From the NCBI RefSeq assembly GCF_000633635.1, contig NZ_AYPQ01000004.1, positions 62,086 through 126,085 of the forward strand: a stretch of DNA of 64,000 nt, read 5' to 3'. Made by a program: the position numbers and the translations under genes. Within the stretch, counting starts at the first letter, position 1; every line of letters starts with the position of its first letter. The stretch comes from Enterococcus crotali (GTDB lineage Bacteria; Bacillota; Bacilli; Lactobacillales; Enterococcaceae). Under the pieces are notes generated by a model. The model searched no databases, had not been told where the DNA came from, and was given only the letters and a program-made list of their open reading frames with translations. Below, piece after piece: positions 53,166 to 62,115 of the stretch.

Positions 53166-54005
53166 ATGCCACATTTTGGTAAAACAATCAAAAGTATTCG
53201 AATTTCTAGAGCGATCAGCCAAGAAGAATTATGCAGAGGAGTTATGAGTCGTTCCAACCTATCTAGATTTGAGAATCAGCTATATATTCCAAGTTTCGAT
53301 AAGGTTTTAAAATTATTAGACCGATTGACCGTTACATTAGACGAATTTATTTACATTGATAGAAATTTTCTACCAAGTCGTTATGATCATTACTACCAGA
53401 AGCTAGTGAAAGCGGAAAATTATCAGAATAAAAAAGAGCTTCAGGTAGTTTCTAAACAAATTGCAGAAAACAAAGAGGAAAGTACAGAGTTTTATGAACT
53501 GTTTTTACTGTCGCAATTGGCTTTGATCGACAATAATTTAACGGCAGTTTTAACACTAGAGGAAATCACTACCTACATGCGTCCGATATTATTTAATTTG
53601 GAAAACTGGTTATTTTTTGATTTTCGCCGTTTGAATAATTTTTTACGCTTATTTGATGTAGAGGAAGCGATATTTCTATATGATCGAGCGATAAAAGAAT
53701 TTGCGAAGTATGAAGGATTCACTAAAGAGAACAATATAAAAATTCATCTCTCTTTAAATATGGGTCAATTATTGCTAGATGCTGAATTACCAGAAAAGGC
53801 TATTTTTTATTTAAGAAAAGCAAAACAATATTCTCAACAAAAAAATAAAGTTTACCAAGAATTGATCAGTGATATATTTATTGAAAAAATTTTGCATGGA
53901 AAAGGGGAGCGCTATCGAAATCGTTCCTATTCTGATCTTACGGATTTACTGCTTGAGTTAGGCTATGAATCATTCGTTCAGTCATTAGTTGCGTACACGA
54001 GCTAA
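53166..54005 (+). CDS. Rgg/GadR/MutR family transcriptional regulator
   Basis: A 279-residue protein with an N-terminal XRE-type helix-turn-helix (about 5-62: ISQEELCRGVMSRSNLSRFENQ) typical of Rgg proteins, then an all-helical C-terminal repeat domain that in this family binds short hydrophobic peptides. The start at 53166 has GGAGGG six bases before it; the ATG at 53160 touches that site. No short peptide gene was found beside it. A perfect ATGGTACCAT palindrome lies at 53103-53112 between it and the MFS gene. Confidence 0.8.
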   Translation: MPHFGKTIKSIRISRAISQEELCRGVMSRSNLSRFENQLYIPSFDKVLKLLDRLTVTLDEFIYIDRNFLPSRYDHYYQKLVKAENYQNKKELQVVSKQIAENKEESTEFYELFLLSQLALIDNNLTAVLTLEEITTYMRPILFNLENWLFFDFRRLNNFLRLFDVEEAIFLYDRAIKEFAKYEGFTKENNIKIHLSLNMGQLLLDAELPEKAIFYLRKAKQYSQQKNKVYQELISDIFIEKILHGKGERYRNRSYSDLTDLLLELGYESFVQSLVAYTS

Positions 54006-54023
54006 ATAATTGAATCTTATCTA

Positions 54024-54052
54024 TTGACAATTACAATCAATCGCAGTAATAT
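54024..54052 (+). promoter_or_regulatory. Promoter of the Rrf2-type gene
   Basis: TTGACA, 17 bases, TAATAT: a near-consensus promoter about 35 bases before the operator and start. Confidence 0.8.
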
Positions 54053-54058
54053 TTAAAT

Positions 54059-54075
54059 GTAACTTAGAATGTTAC
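54059..54075. promoter_or_regulatory. Probable Rrf2-type operator, copy 1
   Basis: GTAAC, seven bases, GTTAC, just after the -10 box and preceded by TTTAAAT. The same 12-base TTTAAATGTAAC and half-site spacing recur at 54541-54564. Confidence 0.6.
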
Positions 54076-54095
54076 TAAGAGTTGGAGTGATAGAC

Positions 54096-54518
54096 ATGGC
54101 CATGTCGACGAAATTAAGTGTGGCGATCCATATTCTCAGTTTGATCGAAATCGGACCACCCGATCGTGTCAATTCTGAATTGATCGCATCAAGTGTAAAT
54201 ACCAATCCAGTTGTTGTCAGACGATTGATGAGCAAGCTAAAAAAAGCTGGACTCATTCATACAAGCAGAGGCGCAACTCAAACCTATTTGTTGAAAAAAC
54301 CAGAAGATATTTCTCTTTATGATGTTTATGAAGCGGTCGAGTTAGATCATGAAGTGTTCAACATTCATCAAAATCCTAATCCGAACTGCCTTGTTGGAGC
54401 AAATATCCAGTCTGTTTTAGAAGAACAGTATAGTAAAGTACAGCAAAGTATGGAAACAGAATTAAAAGAGATTGCCTTATCTGATGTGATTCATCAAATC
54501 AAGCAGCAAGAGACTTAG
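54096..54518 (+). CDS. Rrf2 family transcriptional regulator (YwnA-like)
   Basis: A 140-residue Rrf2 protein: MSTKLSVAIHILSLIEIG, winged helix with VNSELIASSVNTNPVVVRRLMSKL (about 27-50), wing SRGATQTYLL, then a dimer helix. The Cys that ligands a cluster in some members is reduced to one (NPNCLVG), as in cluster-free YwnA-like proteins. ATG 54096 is eight bases after GGAG. It is followed by an NAD(P)-binding reductase gene, as in the B. subtilis ywnA-ywnB pair, and probably controls that gene and itself. Confidence 0.85.
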   Translation: MAMSTKLSVAIHILSLIEIGPPDRVNSELIASSVNTNPVVVRRLMSKLKKAGLIHTSRGATQTYLLKKPEDISLYDVYEAVELDHEVFNIHQNPNPNCLVGANIQSVLEEQYSKVQQSMETELKEIALSDVIHQIKQQET

Positions 54519-54536
54519 ATGTGTCTCTTCTCTTTT
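54508..54536 (+). terminator. Terminator or attenuator between the Rrf2-type gene and the reductase gene
   Basis: AAGAGAC and GTCTCTT with an eight-base loop, followed by CTCTTTTT. The stop codon of the Rrf2-type gene is in the loop. Confidence 0.55.
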
Positions 54537-54547
54537 TAAATTTAAAT

Positions 54548-54564
54548 GTAACAAAAAAAGTTTC
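54548..54564. promoter_or_regulatory. Probable Rrf2-type operator, copy 2
   Basis: GTAAC, seven A, GTTTC, preceded by TTTAAAT as in copy 1; about 22 bases before the reductase start. Confidence 0.5.
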
Positions 54565-54586
54565 ATTAGAAGAAAGGAAGATAAAC

Positions 54587-55210
54587 ATGAAAGTAGCAAT
54601 TTTAGGAGCAAACGGTAAAGCAGGTTCAGCAATTTTGAAAGAAGCAAAAAAACGCGGGTTAGATGTGACAGCAATCGTTCGTGATGCAGCAAAAATCACT
54701 GATGGGACACCGGTTATCGAAAAAGATGTATACAAATTAACCACAGAAGATGTAAAAGATTTTGATGTTTTAGTCAGTGCTTTAGGGTTCTGGGGCGATG
54801 TCAGTGAATTTACTGGATCAACGCAACATTTGATTGATATTTTAACAAATCAAAAAACACGTTTACTAGTAGTCGGTGGCGCTGGAAGCCTATTTGTAAA
54901 TCCGGAACACACGCTACATTTAAGTGAAACACCAGATTTCCCAGAAGCCTTTAAACCACTAGCAACTGCTATGGGTAAAGGATTAGACTTGATTAAAGGG
55001 GCCAAAAATCTGAACTGGACGTACATCAGCCCAGCTGCAGAATTTGATACTGAAGGCCCAGCAACAGGTAAATATGTTGCTGCTGGTGAAGAGTTAGAAA
55101 CAGATAAAGATGGTAAGAGCTATATCTCTTATGCAGATTATGCGATTGCGATGGTAGATGAGATCGAGAAAAATGCGCATCCAAACCAACGTTTTAGCGT
55201 TCATCAATAA
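54587..55210 (+). CDS. NAD(P)-binding oxidoreductase, YwnB/NmrA-like
   Basis: A 207-residue atypical SDR with the Rossmann motif GANGKAGSAILKEA (about 7-20) after the first strand MKVAIL, and TAIVRD for NADP preference (Arg after strand 2). It lacks the YxxxK pair of classical SDRs, as do flavin-reductase/BLVRB-like and NmrA-like members. The start follows AAAGGAAGATAAAC. Control by the Rrf2-type protein before it is likely. Its reaction is unknown; a role in redox or electrophile stress is inferred from its partner. Confidence 0.8.
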   Translation: MKVAILGANGKAGSAILKEAKKRGLDVTAIVRDAAKITDGTPVIEKDVYKLTTEDVKDFDVLVSALGFWGDVSEFTGSTQHLIDILTNQKTRLLVVGGAGSLFVNPEHTLHLSETPDFPEAFKPLATAMGKGLDLIKGAKNLNWTYISPAAEFDTEGPATGKYVAAGEELETDKDGKSYISYADYAIAMVDEIEKNAHPNQRFSVHQ

Positions 55211-55225
55211 ATAGAAAATGTGAAT

Positions 55226-55397
55226 GGAGGTTGGGTCAGAAGTGTTTAATCCCGAGAAATAAGAAGGAATTCACGAAAATTGCTCTTCAAATTTTTGTGA
55301 ATGTCAGCTTATTTCCGAAGGGATTGCTTCTGATTCCACCGTTTATTCGGATTTAGAGCCCGGAACAAAACTGATTTTTAGTTTTGTCCCGGACTCC
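55226..55397 (-). repeat. Family A intergenic repeat, copy A4 (inverted)
   Basis: On the minus strand it runs from the hairpin at 55356-55396 (GAGTCCGGGACAAAACT and near complement) through CCGAATAAACGGTGG, CCTTCGGAAATAAGCTG and CACAAAAATTTGAAGAGC to TTTCTCGGGATTAAACAC and CTGACCCAACC. This is the uninterrupted form of the element and shows where family C was inserted in A3. Confidence 0.75.
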
Positions 55398-55513
55398 ATT
55401 TTTTTGCCTAATTATATAGCGTGACAAAAATGATAGATGATTGAAAGGATATTCTAAGGTGAAAAAGGGTCCTTTATTATATAATACGTTAGGTTAGTGA
55501 GGAGTGTATAATA

Positions 55514-56302
55514 ATGGATAATTTAGCAACAAGTAAGTTTAAAGGGTTTACGACATTTGACTTAAAACTAATGGGGATCGTTTTGATGTTTATCGATCAT
55601 ATTCATCAAATGTTTGTTTCGATGGGCGCACCGAATTGGTTGGATTGGTTTGGTAGACCTGTTGCGACACTTTTTTTCTTTGTTAGTGTGGTTGGTTTTA
55701 GTCATACGAGAAGTAAAGAAAAATATATGATGCGCCTGTATTTAGGCATGGTACTTATGACGCTGGGAAGTTTCTTTTTACAAAAAATCGTTGGGTATGA
55801 AGAAGTACAGTTGATGAATAATATTTTTCGTGATCTTTTAGTAGGAACGCTGATGATGTACGGTATCGATAAAATCGCTGAAGGTCGTTCAACTAAAAAG
55901 TTTAGTAAGGTAATCATGGGAATCGTTATTATGGTACTTCCAATCGTGTCTTCTGGGGTTTTAATGATGCTCATGTCCGATCCAAGCACAATCATGGTAG
56001 CGGTTTGGGGAGCGAATTTTATTCCAGCATTATTATTCGCTGAAAATAGTGTAATGGTCTTGTTGATTCCATTGATGTATCTAGCTAAAAACCAACGTTG
56101 GCTGCAATGTTTGATGATTACTCTGGTTGCAGTGTTGTTCTTTTTCCAAGGATCAACACAATGGATGATGATTTTTGCTGTGATTCCTATTCTATTATTT
56201 AATGGTGAAAAAGGAAAAGGAATGAAGAACTTCTTTTATTTCTTCTATCCATTGCATATTTGGATTTTGTATTTGATCTCAGCATATATATTTATGCATT
56301 GA
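55514..56302 (+). CDS. TraX family membrane protein
   Basis: A 262-residue protein with about eight helices, opening GFTTFDLKLMGIVLMFIDHIHQMF with the family's Asp-His pair, then FGRPVATLFFFVSVVGFSHT and a C-terminal FFYFFYPLHIWILYLIS. TraX acetylates F pilin in conjugative plasmids; chromosomal homologues in Gram-positives are acyltransferase-like proteins of unknown target. GAGGAGTG lies nine bases before the ATG. It stands alone and ends at a terminator shared with the next gene. Confidence 0.85.
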   Translation: MDNLATSKFKGFTTFDLKLMGIVLMFIDHIHQMFVSMGAPNWLDWFGRPVATLFFFVSVVGFSHTRSKEKYMMRLYLGMVLMTLGSFFLQKIVGYEEVQLMNNIFRDLLVGTLMMYGIDKIAEGRSTKKFSKVIMGIVIMVLPIVSSGVLMMLMSDPSTIMVAVWGANFIPALLFAENSVMVLLIPLMYLAKNQRWLQCLMITLVAVLFFFQGSTQWMMIFAVIPILLFNGEKGKGMKNFFYFFYPLHIWILYLISAYIFMH

Positions 56303-56313
56303 TTTATTGGTAA

Positions 56314-56352
56314 AAAATAGGCCTTCCTCCGATTGGAAGTGCCTATTTTTTA
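56314..56352. terminator. Bidirectional terminator after the TraX-like gene
   Basis: AAATAGGC/GCCTATTT outer stem, CTTCC/GGAAG inner stem, with A and T runs at both ends. Confidence 0.9.
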
Positions 56353-56363
56353 TCTATATAATT

Positions 56364-57539
56364 CTAATAGCATTTAGAGCAAGGTGTTAGCCCTCTGGCT
56401 TGTGCCTCTTCTAATGTTGCTGGAGTGTAGGTTCCATTTCCACATTTTCGATTATGGTATTTTTCGCCTGTCCGAGTAACTAGAACCATTTCTCCGGTTC
56501 CTTGTGTATCTGGTGCAGGAGTTTCAGGTGTTTGAGCGGCAGCTGCGGCTTGCGCTTGTTGTTCGGCAGCTGCTTTTTGGGCGTCTTGCTCGGCTTTCTT
56601 TTGTGCTTCAGCTACTTTTTTTGCTTCTTCTTTTTGTGCTGTAAGTGTTTGTTTTACGTTGTTTGCTCGGCTTGTTAAGTCAGCATTGCCATTTGGCAGT
56701 TCTTTGATTTTAGCAATTGCTTGGTTGTAATGATCATCCGTTGGTTCCTGTTCAGCTTTTTCTACGGCTTCACGAGCTGAGGCGATTTGTTTTTCTGTCT
56801 TCTCTTTTTCAGTGATTTTTTGTTGAACAGTTGTTAAACGTTTTAATAAAGAGTCTTTATTTAAGGTTGCTTTCGCTACTAAAGCAGTTGCTGAATCGAC
56901 CTGTTCTTTTGTTTGTTTTGTTTCCGCCAGTTCAACAGCTTCGTAAATCGGTACATTTTCTTTTATGATTGCTAAACGCTTGGTGAAGTCGTCTCGCTCT
57001 TTAGTTAGAGAGGTAATACGAGTTACAGCTTCATCATAATTTTTTTGTGTGGGTTTACTTTCGGCCAAAACTAAGGCAGTTTCAGCTTTTTCTACTATTT
57101 CTTGGTCTTGTTTTTCTTCATTTAAAAAAGCGACGAACTCTTTTGATGGTTTGACTTCGATCGTTGCGGCTTTATCCGTATCACCGATGGAAGCGACAAA
57201 AGTTAGTTTTTGCGGTTGATCGTCTTTTAGAGTTGTTTTATATGAAAATTTTCCATCTTTTGTTTTGATTTTTTCCCCATCGATACTGATCTGGCTTTGC
57301 TTATTTGTTTTTCCTTCGATTATTGCGGTTCCTTGAATGTCTGTTTCTATAGATGACTCAGTCAGTTCTATTTTTGGTTTTGGAGAATCTAAAGTAAATG
57401 CTCCGATCAGCAATACTAAGCTGATGCCAGCTAGAATCGACGGTCTTCTCCGATCTTGTTTTTTTACAAGTGCTTTTGCGAATAAAATACAACCTGCAGC
57501 TAATCCTAAGAAACTTAATAAACCAATAAATGCAAACAT
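56364..57539 (-). CDS. Membrane-anchored coiled-coil protein with a Cys-His C-terminal motif
   Basis: A 391-residue protein with two N-terminal hydrophobic helices (about 2-22 and 33-49), a beta-type domain (about 55-135, TAIIEGKTNKQSQISIDG, like an Ig-fold Bacterial_Ig/glucodextranase-type module), then a long helical region of repeated 40-residue units (about 150-345) and an Ala/Gln-rich linker. It ends with KYHNRKCGNGTYTPATLEE... and CSKCY, which could bind zinc. The upstream start at 57575 is inside the AGGAGG site and is rejected. The function is not known to me. Confidence 0.7.
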   Translation of the reverse strand: MFAFIGLLSFLGLAAGCILFAKALVKKQDRRRPSILAGISLVLLIGAFTLDSPKPKIELTESSIETDIQGTAIIEGKTNKQSQISIDGEKIKTKDGKFSYKTTLKDDQPQKLTFVASIGDTDKAATIEVKPSKEFVAFLNEEKQDQEIVEKAETALVLAESKPTQKNYDEAVTRITSLTKERDDFTKRLAIIKENVPIYEAVELAETKQTKEQVDSATALVAKATLNKDSLLKRLTTVQQKITEKEKTEKQIASAREAVEKAEQEPTDDHYNQAIAKIKELPNGNADLTSRANNVKQTLTAQKEEAKKVAEAQKKAEQDAQKAAAEQQAQAAAAAQTPETPAPDTQGTGEMVLVTRTGEKYHNRKCGNGTYTPATLEEAQARGLTPCSKCY

Positions 57540-57721
57540 ATTTTCATTATTCCTCCTTTTTTTGTGTATAAACAAATTGTATCATATTATTATGTAAATG
57601 ATAAATATATCACTGTTTTAAATTATAAAGCGGATGGAGCCGTTTGATAGCAACAAAAAAATTTCCTGTGATAAAATGAAATAAGAATCGTTTACGTATC
57701 TTATTAGAGAAGAGGAGAAAA

Positions 57722-58968
57722 ATGAAAGCAGAGATCATTGCAGTTGGTACAGAGTTGTTATTAGGGCAAGTCGTTAATACGAATGCGACTTTTCTATCAG
57801 AAGAATTAGCAGATTTAGGAATTGAGGTGTATTATCATACCGTTGTAGGAGACAATCCGCAGCGCTTGGAACAGTTGTTAGTTGAGGCTGAGAATCGTAG
57901 CGACTTGATCGTTTTATGTGGTGGATTAGGACCGACAGATGATGATTTAACTAAGGATACTGTAGCGGAGCATATTGATCGTTCTTTAGTTCAAGATCAA
58001 CAGGCGCTTACTCGTCTTCATGAATTTTTCAAGTTTTCAAAAAATAAAATGACCGAAAATAATTTAAGACAGACGTTGATGATTGATGGAGGGATCGCTG
58101 TTCAAAATCCTACAGGGTTGGCTGTGGGGACATTGATCACCGAAAATGAAACGACTTATCTGCTATTACCAGGACCTCCCAATGAGTTAAAACCGATGTT
58201 TCAGCAAAACGCCCGTCCGTTACTAGAAGAGCTTTTCCCACAAGCGGAGCAGTTGATTTCCAGAGTTTTGAGGTTTTATGGGATCGGCGAATCGCAATTA
58301 GTGACAGAACTAAAAGAGCTGATCGATACGCAAACCAATCCTACGATCGCGCCTTACGCTAAACCAAACGAAGTGACATTACGTTTAACAGCCAAGATAG
58401 CTGATGAGCGAACAGGTCAGCAGCTATTGGATCAGTTGGAAGCTGAGGTCATGGCTAAAGTCGGTGAGTATTTCTATGGATATGGTGACGAAAACAGTTT
58501 AGTAAAAGTTACAGTCGATGCCCTAAAGAAATATGGAAAAACGGTAACAGCGGCAGAAAGTTTAACAGCTGGACTTTTTCAAAGTACTTTAGGAGACATC
58601 TCTGGTGTTTCAGAAGTATTTAAGGGAGGCTTTGTCACTTATTCTGCTGAGATAAAAGCAGATTTTTAGGCATCGATCCTAAAATGCTTGAAAAAGAAGG
58701 GACGGTAAGTGAAGCTTGTGCAATCGCGATGGCAGAACAAGCAAGACAATTAGCAAATGCAGATTTTGCTGTGTCTTTTACAGGAGTAGCAGGTCCTGAT
58801 GAGTTAGAGGGACAACCAGCAGGAACTGTTTGGATCGCTCTAGCAGAAAAGGGGCAACCAACTATTGCTGTGCTCCAACATTTTAATCGTGATCGAAAGT
58901 ATATTCGTCAAAGCGCTGTGATGAAAGGCTTGGACCTGATTCGAAGAGCAGTTGATAAGGAAAATTAA
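57722..58968 (+). pseudogene. cinA: CinA (NMN deamidase/ADP-ribose pyrophosphatase family), one frameshift
   Basis: Two frames, 57722-58669 and on to 58968, form one CinA of about 415 residues. The N-terminal COG1058/MoeA-like domain has [17 protein letters not shown] and [13 protein letters not shown]; the C-terminal PncC-type deamidase begins [10 protein letters not shown] and continues [10 protein letters not shown]. The frames join if T5 at 58663-58667 were T6, giving [15 protein letters not shown]. It recycles NMN to NaMN and is linked to competence in streptococci. It precedes recA, the usual order in these bacteria. The break is probably a read error. Confidence 0.88.
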
Positions 58969-58973
58969 AAAGG

Positions 58974-58987
58974 CGAATGTTTGTTCG
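58974..58987. promoter_or_regulatory. Probable LexA/DinR box before recA
   Basis: CGAATGTTTGTTCG is close to the Gram-positive SOS box CGAACNNNNGTTCG, with one change in each half. It lies eight bases upstream of the recA -35. Confidence 0.65.
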
Positions 58988-58995
58988 TTTTTCTC

Positions 58996-59024
58996 TTGCT
59001 TTTTTTAAATAAACCAGTTATGAT
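58996..59024 (+). promoter_or_regulatory. recA promoter
   Basis: TTGCTT, 17 bases, TATGAT; about 52 bases before the start. Confidence 0.7.
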
Positions 59025-59075
59025 ATATTTATTGAAAAGGAATTTAAATCGTTTATATATAAGGAGGATTATCGA

Positions 59076-60125
59076 TTGGCAGATGATCGTAAAGTGGCCT
59101 TAGATGCCGCATTAAAAAAAATCGAAAAGAACTTTGGTAAAGGTTCAGTAATGAAATTAGGGGAAAAGATCGATCAACAAATTTCGACTATTCCTAGTGG
59201 CTCGCTAGCATTGGATGTGGCTTTAGGCGTTGGCGGTTATCCTCGTGGACGGATCGTTGAAGTGTATGGACCAGAAAGTTCTGGTAAAACGACTGTTGCC
59301 CTGCATGCAATCGCATCGGTGCAACAACAAGGCGGAACAGCTGCCTTTATCGATGCAGAGCACGCTTTAGATCCTCAATATGCACAAGCATTAGGTGTAA
59401 ATATCGATGAACTACTTCTTTCACAACCAGATACTGGTGAACAAGGATTAGAAATTGCAGACGCGTTAGTTTCCAGTGGTGCGATCGATATCGTTGTTAT
59501 TGACTCTGTAGCAGCCCTAGTACCCCGTGCAGAGATCGATGGTGAGATGGGGGCAAGTCACGTTGGTTTGCAAGCACGTTTGATGTCACAGGCCTTACGT
59601 AAGCTTTCAGGTTCAATCAATAAGACGAAGACGATTGCGATCTTCATCAACCAAATTCGTGAAAAAGTCGGCGTGATGTTTGGTAACCCTGAAACAACAC
59701 CAGGTGGACGTGCCTTGAAATTTTATGCCACTGTTCGTTTAGAAGTAAGACGTGCAGAACAATTAAAACAAGGAACAGACATCATTGGTAACCGCACAAA
59801 AATCAAAGTTGTTAAAAATAAAGTTGCTCCGCCATTTAAAGTTGCTGAAGTAGATATTATGTACGGTCAAGGGATTTCTCAAGAAGGAGAATTACTTGAT
59901 ATGGCTGTCGAAAAAGATATTGTCGACAAGAGTGGTGCATGGTACAGCTATAAAGAAGAGCGAATCGGCCAAGGTCGTGAAAATGTCAAAGTGTATATGA
60001 CTGAGCACCCAGAAATGGTAGAAGAAGTCTCTAAACGAGTTCGTGATGCCTTTGGTATTGGCGATGGCACAGCGATCGTGGAAGAAGAACAAGCACAAGA
60101 AGAGCTTCCGCTTGACGAAGAGTAA
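59076..60125 (+). CDS. recA: Recombinase RecA
   Basis: A 349-residue recombinase with Walker [10 protein letters not shown] (65-73), Walker B strand [13 protein letters not shown], the L2 loop [22 protein letters not shown] and an acidic tail ([14 protein letters not shown]). It forms filaments on single-stranded DNA for recombination and triggers LexA cleavage. The start is TTG, six bases or so after AAGGAGG; no ATG fits. It has its own promoter with a LexA-type box, though cinA read-through is also likely. Confidence 0.98.
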   Translation: MADDRKVALDAALKKIEKNFGKGSVMKLGEKIDQQISTIPSGSLALDVALGVGGYPRGRIVEVYGPESSGKTTVALHAIASVQQQGGTAAFIDAEHALDPQYAQALGVNIDELLLSQPDTGEQGLEIADALVSSGAIDIVVIDSVAALVPRAEIDGEMGASHVGLQARLMSQALRKLSGSINKTKTIAIFINQIREKVGVMFGNPETTPGGRALKFYATVRLEVRRAEQLKQGTDIIGNRTKIKVVKNKVAPPFKVAEVDIMYGQGISQEGELLDMAVEKDIVDKSGAWYSYKEERIGQGRENVKVYMTEHPEMVEEVSKRVRDAFGIGDGTAIVEEEQAQEELPLDEE

Positions 60126-60141
60126 TATAGCGTTAGAAAGT

Positions 60142-60188
60142 AAACCAATCAAAGCGATTTAACGCTTTTGATTGGTTTGTTTTTTTAT
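60142..60188 (+). terminator. recA terminator
   Basis: AAACCAATCAAAGCG and CGCTTTTGATTGGTTT with a short loop (one bulged base), followed by GTTTTTTT. Confidence 0.92.
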
Positions 60189-60213
60189 AGAATTATTTTC
60201 TTTCGCCTCATAT

Positions 60214-60243
60214 AGCTCTTTCATCTGGAAAGGGCTTTTTTTG
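60214..60243 (+). terminator. Second hairpin with T run after recA
   Basis: AGCTCTTTC and GAAAGGGCT with a five-base loop, then TTTTTTT. It gives a tandem terminator before the rny promoter. Confidence 0.6.
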
Positions 60244-60245
60244 AG

Positions 60246-60274
60246 TTGACACACTGGTGTACAAACATTAGAAT
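60246..60274 (+). promoter_or_regulatory. rny promoter
   Basis: TTGACA, 17 bases, TAGAAT. The leader to the start codon is about 105 bases. Confidence 0.75.
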
Positions 60275-60384
60275 AAAGTTGTGTGCAAAACACGTATGCA
60301 AGTAGGCATATTGATAATTGATTATAGTTTATCAGAAAACTACATGAATATTGAAAATTTGAAGATAGTACGGAGGTGGAAACA

Positions 60385-61941
60385 ATGGTTTTAGGAATTC
60401 TCCTCGCTATCATCGGTTTAGTTGTCGGTCTTGGTTTAGGGTTAGTCGTTGCAAAATCACGTCATGAAAAGGCTATAGATGGTGCAAAGTCCTCAGCAGA
60501 AGGCATAATCGAAAGTGCCAACAAAGAAGCAGAGACTCTGAAAAAAGAAGCTTTATTAAAAGCTATGGAAGAAAACCAGAAGTATCGGTCAGAAATTGAA
60601 AGTGAGTTGAAAGAAAGCAAAGTAGAACTTAAATCTCAAGAAAATCGTTTATTACAAAGAGAACAAACATTAGATCGTAAAGATGACTCTCTTGAAAAAC
60701 GTGAAAACTCACTGGAAGAAAAAGAAGAGAAACTTGGTGCTAGACAGCAATTAATTGATGAGCGAGAAAAAGATGTAGAAGAACTAGTTGAAAAGCAACA
60801 TCAAGAAATAGAACGTATTGCTTCACTATCTAAAGATGAAGCAAAAGATATCATCATGAAATCAACAGAAGAAGAATTAAGTCATGAATTAACAGTAATG
60901 GTTAAAGAATCTGAACAACGTGCGAAAGAAGAGTCAGATCGGAAGGCCAAAAACTTGCTCTCTCTGGCGATTCAACGCTGTGCAGCTGATTCAGTATCCG
61001 AAACAACTGTTTCGGTTGTTAGTTTACCAAACGATGAGATGAAAGGAAGAATCATCGGCCGTGAAGGACGTAACATTCGTACATTAGAGACCTTAACAGG
61101 AATCGACTTGATTATTGATGATACGCCGGAAGCTGTGGTACTTTCAGGATTTGATCCAATTCGTAGAGAAATCGCTCGAATGACTCTTGAAAAATTGATT
61201 CAAGACGGTCGGATTCATCCAGCCCGTATTGAAGAAATGGTTGAAAAATCTCGTAAAGAAATGGATGAACGTATCCGTGAATATGGTGAGCAAGCTGCTT
61301 TTGAAGTCGGTGCGCACACGTTACATCCTGATTTGATCAAGATTTTAGGTCGTTTACGTTTCCGTACAAGTTATGGTCAAAACGTATTGAACCACTCGAT
61401 CGAAGTTGCGAAATTAACAGGTGTCCTAGCCGCTGAAATCGGCGAAGATATTCAATTAGCAAAACGTGCCGGGTTATTACATGATATCGGAAAAGCACTA
61501 GATCATGAAATCGAAGGCTCTCACGTTGAGATTGGCGCTGAACTGGCTGCTAAATACAAAGAAAATTCAACTGTGATCAATGCGATTGCATCCCATCATG
61601 GTGATGTGGAAGCAACGTCAGTTATTTCTGTATTAGTTGCAGCAGCAGATGCGTTATCAGCTGCTAGACCAGGAGCTCGTAGCGAGTCAATGGAAAATTA
61701 CATTCGCCGCTTAGAAAACTTAGAAAATATTTCTAATGGATTCGAAGGAGTGGAATCTAGTTTCGCTGTACAAGCTGGACGTGAAGTTCGTGTCATGGTT
61801 AAACCAGATGAAATTACAGATTTAGAAGCAGTTCGTTTAGTTAGAGATATTCGCAAGAAGATCGAAGATGACCTAGATTACCCAGGTCACATCAAAGTGA
61901 CGGTTATCCGGGAAACTCGTGCAGTAGACTATGCGAAATAA
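60385..61941 (+). CDS. rny: Ribonuclease Y
   Basis: A 518-residue membrane-bound endoribonuclease that starts bulk mRNA decay. One N-terminal helix (about 2-23), a long coiled coil (about 30-200), a KH domain ([19 protein letters not shown], about 219-237), and an HD domain with [12 protein letters not shown] (about 366-377) and ASHHGD. The start at ATG 60385 has GGAGGTG six bases before it; a GTG in frame at 60376 lies within that site. With rnjA earlier in the window, both main RNA-decay nucleases are present. Confidence 0.97.
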   Translation: MVLGILLAIIGLVVGLGLGLVVAKSRHEKAIDGAKSSAEGIIESANKEAETLKKEALLKAMEENQKYRSEIESELKESKVELKSQENRLLQREQTLDRKDDSLEKRENSLEEKEEKLGARQQLIDEREKDVEELVEKQHQEIERIASLSKDEAKDIIMKSTEEELSHELTVMVKESEQRAKEESDRKAKNLLSLAIQRCAADSVSETTVSVVSLPNDEMKGRIIGREGRNIRTLETLTGIDLIIDDTPEAVVLSGFDPIRREIARMTLEKLIQDGRIHPARIEEMVEKSRKEMDERIREYGEQAAFEVGAHTLHPDLIKILGRLRFRTSYGQNVLNHSIEVAKLTGVLAAEIGEDIQLAKRAGLLHDIGKALDHEIEGSHVEIGAELAAKYKENSTVINAIASHHGDVEATSVISVLVAAADALSAARPGARSESMENYIRRLENLENISNGFEGVESSFAVQAGREVRVMVKPDEITDLEAVRLVRDIRKKIEDDLDYPGHIKVTVIRETRAVDYAK

Positions 61942-61952
61942 ATGAAATAAAC

Positions 61953-61996
61953 AAAAAAGGAAGCAATATGCTGAAAAGCATTGCTTCCTTTTTTTT
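61953..61996 (+). terminator. rny terminator
   Basis: AAAAAAGGAAGCAAT and ATTGCTTCCTTTTTT with a 12-base loop and a further T run. Confidence 0.93.
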
Positions 61997-62052
61997 GTCT
62001 AAAATTAGAAAAAATTCAGAATATTTTTACTAAATCTAAACTAGTGTTTTAA

Positions 62053-62081
62053 TTGCGATAAACCTATAACTTTGTTATATT
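62053..62081 (+). promoter_or_regulatory. Promoter of the OppA-type gene
   Basis: TTGCGA, 17 bases, TATATT; about 35 bases before the ATG. Confidence 0.65.
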
Positions 62082-62115
62082 CTTTATAGATTTTATTAAA
62101 ATTGGGGGTTTTTAC

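Noticed and set aside
58684-58968. Separate small CinA-like deamidase gene
   Set aside because: It lacks the first third of the domain, which is at the end of the preceding frame, and one T restores a single gene.
60376-60384. GTG start of rny at 60376
   Set aside because: It is inside the ribosome site GGAGGTG that serves the ATG at 60385.
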